Below are positions 17,682-24,727 of a stretch of DNA of 37,365 bases, one piece after another. Positions within the stretch are counted from its first letter, which is position 1; each line of letters begins with the position of its first letter. Both the position numbers and the translations under genes were made by a program. The notes under the pieces were generated by a model. That model was not told the DNA's origin, did not search any database, and saw nothing but the letters and a program-made list of their open reading frames with translations. The stretch spans positions 1 through 37,365 of the forward strand of contig JACDCM010000005.1 of assembly GCA_013817545.1 (NCBI GenBank). Reading direction: 5' to 3'. The stretch is from Gemmatimonadaceae bacterium (GTDB lineage: Bacteria; Gemmatimonadota; Gemmatimonadetes; Gemmatimonadales; Gemmatimonadaceae).

Positions 17682-17821
17682 GGGAGGCGGGAGGAGGGAA
17701 GGGGGAGGCGGCGGCAGCACGCTCGCCAGCTCACTCCCATCGCGAAACAGAACTAATTGCTTGCCGCGTCCCGCCTGCCGCTTCCCGCTAACTGCCTCCA
17801 GCTTCCCGCTAATTGCCTTCC
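17682..17821. repeat. Heptad array E (family II), inverted pair: left 17682-17716, right 17766-17821
   Basis: Left: gggaggc gggagga gggaagg gggaggc ggcggca. Right: gcgtccc gcctgcc gcttccc gctaact gcctcca gcttccc gctaatt gccttcc (eight consecutive heptads all beginning GC). 49-nt spacer; lies between convergent genes. Confidence 0.85.
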
Positions 17822-18258
17822 AGCATTCCCATCAGGACAGTCAGGCTCACAGCTCCGCTCTGGCGCTTCGTTTCCTTCCCGTTTCTGAATACGATCACGG
17901 TAGGAATGCCGCGGATAGCGAATCTTCCGGCAACTTTCTGGGCGCGATCAGTATCGAGCTTCGCGATCAACGCAGTGCCCTGCTGGCGCACCGCGAGCTC
18001 GTCGATCGTGGGCGCCATCACTTTGCACGGGCCGCACCAATCGGCGTAGAAATCGACCAGAACCGGAAGCTCGGAATCACGAATCGTGCGATCGAAGTCG
18101 TCATCGCCAAGGTGAAGGGGGCGGTCGAGAAGCATCGGCTTGGCGCATTTTCCGCACTTCGGCCGGTCGGCAGCCCGAGTCGCATTCACCCGGTTCCATG
18201 TGTGGCAGACCTGACAGCGTAGGGTGACGCTTCTGCTGGCGGTTTTGGTATCTGGCAT
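17809..18258 (-). CDS. trxC: Thioredoxin 2-like protein with N-terminal zinc ribbon
   Basis: 149 aa; CQVCHTWN...CGKCAKPM zinc ribbon and FYADWCGPCKVMAP active site. Confidence 0.93.
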   Translation of the reverse strand: MPDTKTASRSVTLRCQVCHTWNRVNATRAADRPKCGKCAKPMLLDRPLHLGDDDFDRTIRDSELPVLVDFYADWCGPCKVMAPTIDELAVRQQGTALIAKLDTDRAQKVAGRFAIRGIPTVIVFRNGKETKRQSGAVSLTVLMGMLEGN

Positions 18259-18360
18259 CGTACTCCGGGCTGAATCTCCTTGAATGTCGCATTGCCGCTT
18301 CTGCCTGTTGTCGCCTGTACGGGAGCTTTTCGTGCGAGCGGTGCTTATCTTTCGTTGTGA

Positions 18361-18433
18361 GGGGCGTTAGCTCAGCTGGGAGAGCACTAGCTTTGCAAGC
18401 TAGGGGTCGCGAGTTCGATCCTCGCACGCTCCA
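18361..18433 (+). tRNA. tRNA-Ala (anticodon TGC)
   Basis: GGGGCGTTAGCTCAGCTGGGAGAGCACTAGCTTTGCAAGCTAGGGGTCGCGAGTTCGATCCTCGCACGCTCCA folds as a cloverleaf; acceptor GGGGCGT/ACGCTCC, anticodon arm CTAGC-TTTGCAA-GCTAG, GTTCGATC T-loop. CCA not encoded. Confidence 0.97.
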
Positions 18434-18451
18434 TTGTATTCGAATGTGTAT

Positions 18452-18481
18452 CGGGCAGTGCATTCGCACTGCTCGTTTTTT
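18452..18481 (+). terminator. Intrinsic terminator after tRNA-Ala
   Basis: cgggcagtgc-attc-gcactgctcg stem followed by tttttt. Confidence 0.85.
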
Positions 18482-18660
18482 ACGTTCAGCCGCAGTCTCG
18501 GAATTTTATAAGCATTCGGAATACGAGTTAATCAACACCTCTTGAGGCCGAGAAACGAGTTGGATTGGCAGTGGCGTCATGGTTAACGCGCTGTCATGCC
18601 GCGCTTGATGTCTGTTTCATCCACACGGAAATAGAAGGGATTGTAACAGGAGAATGCTTG

Positions 18661-18697
18661 AATAAATAAAAAAGCGGGCGATCCGAAGATCGCCCGC
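18661..18697 (-). terminator. Intrinsic terminator of the ferritin-like operon
   Basis: Perfect hairpin gcgggcgatc-cgaa-gatcgcccgc; on the minus strand it is followed by tttttttatttatt. Confidence 0.9.
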
Positions 18698-18720
18698 CCT
18701 CTCGTGTCAAGACCGATAGC

Positions 18721-19677
18721 TCAAGGAATCGGCGGGATTACGAAACCGTCGATGATGGCGACGACCTGTTCCTTTGTCAGCGGCTCGTCAAACGCTTCGC
18801 CGATCGCAAGGTTGACATCTGCAGTGCTCACTCCAGGCAACGCCGTAGCAATGGGGCCCATAATGCTCGCTACGTTGTTGAAATCTTCACCCGCGTAAAT
18901 CAGACCCAAGGCTGCAACCACTTCGGGTGGCGGAGCCGTAACATTGTCGGCACCAGCCGCTGCTGCTCCCCCTCCACGAACCGTCCCGCTAAAGCGAACG
19001 GTCGCGGGGGCGCCGTTTTCCCGGCGAAGCTTGCGGATCTGCGCGGCGTGACGCGCTTCCACCGAATGAATGCGGAGCGCGGCCTCCAGGACGATGTCGT
19101 TCGAAATCAAATTGCCCGCCTGTCCCTTGTAGGCACGCACGCCTGTGTCCTCGAAGCCTTGCGTGGCAACGAGCAGGAATTGCAGATCGGTGGTGGCCCT
19201 GGCGAACGGACCCGTTTGGGAACCGTTGCCACCCGTAAAGTCAAAATCAGCTGCCGCCCACACTCGCGCCGGACCTCCTAGCGTATCGAGAACGCCGCGC
19301 AAGAAAGCCACGTGCGCCACTTCGTGCGTGCGGATCAGAGTAATCGAAGCCCTTGCCTTGGCCGGAATAAGCGCGCGCACCGGCGCGAAGGCCGCGTTAT
19401 AAGCCGCGACGGCACTCTCGCCCAGCACTGCCTTGTAAAACTCCGCCTCGAGGTTCTCGAGAAGAAACGCGAAGTCCAATACCTGCTTGACCGAAAGCGG
19501 TGCCTGACCAAAAACCTCCTTGGTGAGACCGGCAAGTGCGATCGGCACGGAACCAAAAGCAAGCGCGGCAGCCAACGCAGAGCTCATGCCTGCGCCCTGC
19601 TTTACTGCGTCACGACGGGAGACGAGCCGGTCCATAATGTCCGGATCGATCGTCTCTAGGATCGGGGTATTATTCAT
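18721..19677 (-). CDS. Ferritin-like domain protein (secreted, Tat-like signal)
   Basis: 318 aa; SRRDAVKQG signal region; QVLDFAFLLENLEAEFYKAVLG...RTHEVAHVAFLRGVL...LRIHSVEARHAAQIRKL spaced E/ExxH motifs of ferritin-like proteins. Confidence 0.88.
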   Translation of the reverse strand: MNNTPILETIDPDIMDRLVSRRDAVKQGAGMSSALAAALAFGSVPIALAGLTKEVFGQAPLSVKQVLDFAFLLENLEAEFYKAVLGESAVAAYNAAFAPVRALIPAKARASITLIRTHEVAHVAFLRGVLDTLGGPARVWAAADFDFTGGNGSQTGPFARATTDLQFLLVATQGFEDTGVRAYKGQAGNLISNDIVLEAALRIHSVEARHAAQIRKLRRENGAPATVRFSGTVRGGGAAAAGADNVTAPPPEVVAALGLIYAGEDFNNVASIMGPIATALPGVSTADVNLAIGEAFDEPLTKEQVVAIIDGFVIPPIP

Positions 19678-19712
19678 AGGTACAAAATTCTCCTGTTCCT
19701 GTTGACGATTTA

Positions 19713-20510
19713 TTATGAGTGCTGCGGAGCTTGATCCGTGGATCCCGCCGGAGCAGTCGGAACGTTCGTAAGTGTTACCTCAGTATCAATGAACGGATTC
19801 GCGGCCGTGAGAACCGGTACGAACTCGAGCTTGACGTCGAGACCCATGGCGTTCACGACTTCCGAATTCGCGAACTTGGTGCCTGTCATTCCGTCACGAA
19901 GATCACGGATAACGGCAGCATGGCGGGCTTCTACCGACACGATCTTGCCGGCCGAGAGAAGATTTGCGGCCGACGTTAGATACTTGCCAGCGCCGTTGTA
20001 CGCGGCGACGCCCAGATCCTCAAAAGTCTCGGACGTGAGCAGCAACGTGTTTCTGTTCGCCAGCGCTGCGGTCACCGCCGACGCCGTTGGCGTAAGGGTG
20101 CCGATCGCCGCCCCGGCGAGCGCATTCTTGAAGAACTCCCGATGGATTACCTCGTGACGCTGAAGATCCCTGAAAACTTCCTGTTCCGGGGCGCTGAGCG
20201 TGGCAAATACCGGCGCAGCGAGAACGGCTGTGTAGAATGCCGCCTCGAGCTGCTCGAGAGCGTACGCATAATTCAGAATGCCGGTGTCGTTGCTCAGATT
20301 TATCGTTACCGCCCCGGAAGGCGGCGGCGGCGGATTCGTCCCCGTATCATCATCATCGCATGCGGCAAAAACCGAGGGCAGAAGGACAATCGATCCTCCC
20401 ACGCCCAGCATCCGCAAAAACTGGCGTCGCGTCTCGATCGTACCCAATGCAGCCGGGTCGCCGATCACGAATGTATTTTTACTATCAGCCATAGACCCTT
20501 CCTCCATCAC
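19713..20510 (-). CDS. Ferritin-like domain protein (Tat signal, paralogue of the neighbouring gene)
   Basis: 265 aa; TRRQFLRMLGVGGSIVLLPSVFAAC; LNYAYALEQLEAAFYTAVL...LQRHEVIHREFFKNAL...KIVSVEARHAAVIRDL. Confidence 0.9.
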   Translation of the reverse strand: MMEEGSMADSKNTFVIGDPAALGTIETRRQFLRMLGVGGSIVLLPSVFAACDDDDTGTNPPPPPSGAVTINLSNDTGILNYAYALEQLEAAFYTAVLAAPVFATLSAPEQEVFRDLQRHEVIHREFFKNALAGAAIGTLTPTASAVTAALANRNTLLLTSETFEDLGVAAYNGAGKYLTSAANLLSAGKIVSVEARHAAVIRDLRDGMTGTKFANSEVVNAMGLDVKLEFVPVLTAANPFIDTEVTLTNVPTAPAGSTDQAPQHS

Positions 20511-20522
20511 CTAGTCTGCTTC

Positions 20523-20574
20523 CTTCGGATAGTCGACTAGAAACCGATCCGAAGTCTCCGGCATGAATGCCGGA
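20523..20574 (-). promoter_or_regulatory. Two adjacent hairpins in the probable 5' leader of the ferritin-like operon
   Basis: cttcggat(20523-20530)/atccgaag(20547-20554) and tccggcat(20557-20564)/atgccgga(20567-20574), both perfect 8-bp inverted repeats just upstream of the minus-strand start at 20510. Confidence 0.5.
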
Positions 20575-21223
20575 AAAGCCGCGTTACCCCTATATCGAAT
20601 CACCATTTACGACTCAATCCGACGTTGGATTCTCTGGTATTTCCCACCTCGATAGTTCGGGTTTCCACTTCCCAATGCACGGTGCGTGCCTGTAAGCACC
20701 TGGACCCCAATATGTTTCGCTGCTGTGCGCTGAATCCGCGGCGGGGAAGTCAGCCAAGCGGGAGTTTCACTCCGTGCGCTTGCAGCCAAAGAACGTGTGT
20801 GGCTTCAGCTCTGCGACCACCCGCACGTGACCTTGGGTCCTTGGAACAGCGTCAACGCAGGTGTTACCGCGTTGCCGCTCGCACGCAGAGGCTGATGCTA
20901 ATGCCGCTTGACTTTTGTTTTTTCGCCCGATCCGACCCGCAGCCCGTTCCTGCGCTGCCGCCGAAGCAGCGAAATCTTGTCTAGCAAGGGAGCGCCGAAA
21001 GCGCGCTTCCGGCTTCAACGCGTAACGGTCCCCAATTATCCGCCGCTCAGTCTCGACCGCTAATAACTAGTACGACAATACCAGCATCGACGGATTCACC
21101 GACGTAACGGCGTAGCGACAATAACGCTGATCCTGTCGGTCGTCGGACAAGGAATCGAACAAGGGGCGCATTTTTTGAACAAGCGGTGGGACACCCTCTA
21201 CACTGAAGGAGATCAATGTCCAC

Positions 21224-22333
21224 GTGCAAATGCTGTCTGGCCGCGCGAAAACGGGTTTGGCTGTCGCCGCCGTCTTTCTCGCCGCCTGCGCACCCAAGGA
21301 TGACGTCCAGGCTAATTCTGACAGCGCTGTAATGACAGATAGCTCCGCTGCAATGTCTGCTGGACCCAGAGAAATGCCGACACCCAATGACGAACAGAGA
21401 GCCGTACTTGACGAGCTCGCATCGCTCGGCGGCAAACCCATTGAGAGCCTTACTCCAGCTGAGGCGCGCAAACAGCCAACCCCTGCTGATGCGGTAATGA
21501 AACTTCTGCAGAAGCAGGGGAAGAGCACTGCGCCCGAGCCAGTCGCGAATGTAGTTGACAGAAGAATTCCCGGTCCCGCTGGACAAATTAAGGTTCGCAT
21601 CTACACACCTGCCGGCGACGGTCCTTTTCCGGTTATCGTGTACTATCACGGCGGCGGTTGGGTGATCGCTGATCTGGACACCTATGACGCCTCGCCACGA
21701 GCGCTGGCGAATGCCGCTAATGCGGTTGTCGTGTCTTCACACTACAGGCAGGCGCCGGAGCACAAGTTCCCGGCGGCGCATGAAGATGCGTACGCAGCTT
21801 ATCAGTGGACGCTCAAGAACGCCGCTTCCATAAAGGGCGATCCCAAGCGCGTCGCGGTCGCTGGTGAGAGCGCGGGCGGCAATCTGGCAGCCAACGTCGC
21901 AATCATGGCGCGAGACAAGCAGGCGCAAATGCCCGCTCACATGCTGCTCGTCTATCCTGTCGCAGGATCCGACATGAACACGCCTTCGTATGTCGAAAAC
22001 GCGAACGCCAAGCCACTCAACAAGCCAATGGTGGAGTGGTTCGTGAAGCACTTTCTCAAAAGCCCCGCCGAGGCGCAGGATCCCCGCATCAATCTCGTAG
22101 CGGCCGATCTCAAGGGTCTACCGTCGACAACTATTATTGCAGCCGAGATCGATCCATTGCGCTCGGAAGGGGAAACGCTTGCTCAGAAGCTCAAGGATGC
22201 CGGCGTTGATACGGATCATTCCACGTATGAGGGCGCAGCCCACGAATTCTTCGGGATGGCCGCGGTGGTGGATAAGGCCAAGGATGCTCAAGGCAAGGCG
22301 GCGGACCGGCTCAAGAGCGCATTCAATAAGTAA
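21224..22333 (+). CDS. Alpha/beta hydrolase, HSL/acetyl-esterase-like lipoprotein
   Basis: 369 aa; lipobox-like LAAC; YYHGGGWVIADLDTYD oxyanion hole motif; GESAGGNLAAN nucleophile elbow; AAHEFFG catalytic His. Confidence 0.92.
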   Translation: MQMLSGRAKTGLAVAAVFLAACAPKDDVQANSDSAVMTDSSAAMSAGPREMPTPNDEQRAVLDELASLGGKPIESLTPAEARKQPTPADAVMKLLQKQGKSTAPEPVANVVDRRIPGPAGQIKVRIYTPAGDGPFPVIVYYHGGGWVIADLDTYDASPRALANAANAVVVSSHYRQAPEHKFPAAHEDAYAAYQWTLKNAASIKGDPKRVAVAGESAGGNLAANVAIMARDKQAQMPAHMLLVYPVAGSDMNTPSYVENANAKPLNKPMVEWFVKHFLKSPAEAQDPRINLVAADLKGLPSTTIIAAEIDPLRSEGETLAQKLKDAGVDTDHSTYEGAAHEFFGMAAVVDKAKDAQGKAADRLKSAFNK

Positions 22334-22346
22334 GGAGCGACAAGAG

Positions 22347-23546
22347 ATGCGGAGACATGCATTTGTCGCCGCGATAACCGGAGGACTCGCGTTGATCGCG
22401 AGTCCTTCGTCTTCGCGGGCGCAGCAGGAAACCCGGCAGGTAGCGCAGCTTCGGGGAGCCATCTTGCGCCCCACCAAGGCGGATTTCACCGATGCAAGGC
22501 TGCGCGCCCTTCGCGCGCCTCCTGGATTTCGCGTCGGTGTTTTTGCCTCCAAGCTCGGATCGCCGCGAATGATGGCCGTCGGTGATGACGGAACTGTCTA
22601 CGTCACGCGCCCCGACTCCAACGACGTGATAGCACTACGCGATGCGGATGGAGACGGGAACGCTGAAGTGATGCAAAAGGTGGCTGGGCAGCTGGAGCAT
22701 GTGCATGGCATCGCCCTGCATGAGAACGCGCTGTATTTCGCCACAGTCAAGGAGGTATATCGTTTACCGCTTGCAGGCGCGGGGACTGCTCCGCCTGTCA
22801 AGATTTTGGAAGGTCTCCCTGATGGCAGCCAGCATCCAAAGCGGACGATTGGGTTCGGAGCGGATGGGATGCTGTATGTCTCAATCGGCAGCACTTGCAA
22901 CGTCTGCATCGAGATGAATCGCGAAGCCGCGGCGATACTGCGAGCGAAACCGGATGGCTCCGAGCGCGGTGTATACGCCAGCGGTCTGCGAAATACGATC
23001 GGGTTTGCCTGGCATCCGGAAACGAAAGAGCTCTGGGGAATGGATATTGGTGCCGACTGGCGCGGCGACAATCTGCCACCGGAGGAACTCAACAGGATTC
23101 AGGGAGCGACCCACTACGGGTGGCCTTTCTGTATCGGTGACCGTCGTCCTGACAGTCTTTTCATTGGCGAGCCGAGGGGCAGCTCCAAGGCGCAATTCTG
23201 CAAGGGAACGGCTGCACCATTGGTAACCCTGCCGGCCCACAGCTCGCCAATCGGCATGGCGTTCTATACGGGGACGCAGTTTCCTGAAAGCCATCGCGGA
23301 GACGCTTTCGTGGCTGCGCGGGGATCGTGGAACCGCGCGGTACCGTCTGGCTACAAGGTGATGCGAATCCGTTTCGAAGGCGGCAAGCCCGTAGCCGCAG
23401 AAGATTTTGTTAGCGGCTTTCTTCTGCCCGGGGGGAGCTCCTATTTCGCCCGCATCGCCGGAGTCGCGGTGGCGCGAGACGGTGCGCTTCTGGTATCAGA
23501 TGATGCAAACGGCGTGATCTATCGGGTGACGTACGAAGGGAAGTAG
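22347..23546 (+). CDS. PQQ-dependent sugar/sorbosone dehydrogenase-like beta-propeller (exported)
   Basis: ATG at 22347 with upstream aaggag; signal MRRHAFVAAITGGLALIASPSSSRAQ; LRNTIGFAWHPETKELWGMDIGADWRGDNLPPEELNRI. Track start at 22137 overlaps the upstream gene. Confidence 0.88.
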   Translation: MRRHAFVAAITGGLALIASPSSSRAQQETRQVAQLRGAILRPTKADFTDARLRALRAPPGFRVGVFASKLGSPRMMAVGDDGTVYVTRPDSNDVIALRDADGDGNAEVMQKVAGQLEHVHGIALHENALYFATVKEVYRLPLAGAGTAPPVKILEGLPDGSQHPKRTIGFGADGMLYVSIGSTCNVCIEMNREAAAILRAKPDGSERGVYASGLRNTIGFAWHPETKELWGMDIGADWRGDNLPPEELNRIQGATHYGWPFCIGDRRPDSLFIGEPRGSSKAQFCKGTAAPLVTLPAHSSPIGMAFYTGTQFPESHRGDAFVAARGSWNRAVPSGYKVMRIRFEGGKPVAAEDFVSGFLLPGGSSYFARIAGVAVARDGALLVSDDANGVIYRVTYEGK

Positions 23547-23547
23547 G

Positions 23548-23638
23548 AAGGATTGCGGATTGCGGACTAGGAGCTGTGTGTCATTCTGTTCTCCGCAGAA
23601 CTATCATCATGGTCCGCAATCCGCAGTCCGCAATCCTT
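23548..23638. repeat. Heptad array F (family III), inverted pair: left 23548-23568, right 23618-23638 (right array begins 23613)
   Basis: aaggattgcggattgcggact versus reverse complement of aatccgcagtccgcaatcctt: 19/21 identical; 49-nt spacer containing gttct-ccgc-agaac hairpin; between convergent genes. Confidence 0.85.
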
Positions 23639-23639
23639 T

Positions 23640-23966
23640 TTACCTACCTCCCCCCAATGTCATAAAACTGCACCCGATGCATTCGAGCAGCGGGACGGCC
23701 AGTCGGTTCCGTTTCCGGTCGAACCCCATATCAGCGGGCGACGGCACGTGCTCGATGAGTTTCGTCATTCTTCCACGGTCAACAACATGGATGCTGGCGG
23801 TTGCCCAGCTCGTAATGAGGATGCGCCCATCCTCGAGGGCGAGCACGCCGTCGAACTGCCCGGGCCCTGTTGCTAACGGCGTCGGAGAAGACTCGCCCGT
23901 CTTCCACGAGAGCACAGTGTCGCTTCCGAATGGAGCGATGATAAGCGCCCGACCGTCTTGTCCCAC
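23640..23966 (-). pseudogene. C-terminal remnant of an SMP-30/gluconolactonase or NHL-type beta-propeller
   Basis: 108 aa DGRALIIAPFGSDTVLSWKTGESSPTPLATGPGQFDGVLALEDGRILITSWATASIHVVDRGRMTKLIEHVPSPADMGFDRKRNRLAVPLL resembles only the final blades; the frame upstream is closed by a TGA soon before the possible GTG start. Confidence 0.55.
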
Positions 23967-24040
23967 GCGACGCTCACGAATTTGCGGTGTATCACGGACC
24001 TTTTGCGCTCAGCTTCAATTTCTCCAGCACAGGTATTTGA

Positions 24041-24517
24041 ATGACTCCAGAGACAGTCCGGCCTCCCGCCGTTGGGACAATCGCGCCTGATTTCACCCTT
24101 CAATCCACGATCGGCGAACCAGTCACATTGTCGTCATTTCGTGGTTATACGAACGTGCTTGTCGCATTCTTTCCACTCGCCTTTAGCAGCACCTGCACCG
24201 CCGAGCTCTGTGACATGGGAACGGAATTCGACCAGTTTGTAGGTCGCGGTGCCAAGCTGCTTCCAGTTAGCGTAGACTCGACCTACTCGCTTGTTGAGTA
24301 CAAGAAAAAGTACAACATGCCCTTTGAGATGCTGAGCGACTTCAAGCGCGAGGCGTCGCGGGCTTACGGCGTCCTTATCGAGGACCGCTTCTATTCAAAC
24401 CGGGCTTATTTCCTGGTGGACAAGAACGGCATCGTCCGCTGGTCCCATATCGAGGACAACCCTGGCGTGAAACGCGGGAATCGTGAGCTGCTTGTAGCGA
24501 TCGACGGGCTCGAATAG
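24041..24517 (+). CDS. Peroxiredoxin (AhpC/TSA, AhpE/Bcp-like)
   Basis: 158 aa; APDFTLQSTIGEPVTLSSFRG, FFPLAFSSTCTAELC peroxidatic Cys region, YFLVDKNGIVRW. Confidence 0.92.
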   Translation: MTPETVRPPAVGTIAPDFTLQSTIGEPVTLSSFRGYTNVLVAFFPLAFSSTCTAELCDMGTEFDQFVGRGAKLLPVSVDSTYSLVEYKKKYNMPFEMLSDFKREASRAYGVLIEDRFYSNRAYFLVDKNGIVRWSHIEDNPGVKRGNRELLVAIDGLE

Positions 24518-24687
24518 CATGTGAAAAAGCGACGGATCAGGGGAGTCAACCAGGCTGTAATCGCCGCCAGATACACACAGGATCCGCCGAGGGTTGCAGT
24601 GTGAACCCGAACGCGAAGAACGACTTGAGGTTGTTATCGTAATGTGGCGCGGTTGCAGGTAGACACCGAAAACCGCGCTGTGACAAC

Positions 24688-24720
24688 CGAGCACCGAGCA
24701 CCCGGCACCAGGCTTCCAGC
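24688..24720. repeat. Heptad array G (family IV): gcaccga gcacccg gcaccag gcttcca
   Basis: Direct read; shares the 15-mer cgagcaccgagcacc with array B. Confidence 0.7.
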
Positions 24721-24727
24721 GTGACCA

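Noticed and set aside
18357-18545. ORF 18357-18545 (+) of 62 aa
   Set aside because: Translation of the tRNA-Ala gene and its terminator.
20625-21018. ORFs 20625-20984 (+) and 20767-21018 (-)
   Set aside because: Mutually overlapping on opposite strands with no recognisable domain; reported only as an unexplained non-coding block.
23548-24720. Insertion sequence flanked by inverted repeats
   Set aside because: No transposase ORF, no target-site duplication seen, and the two arrays belong to different sequence families.
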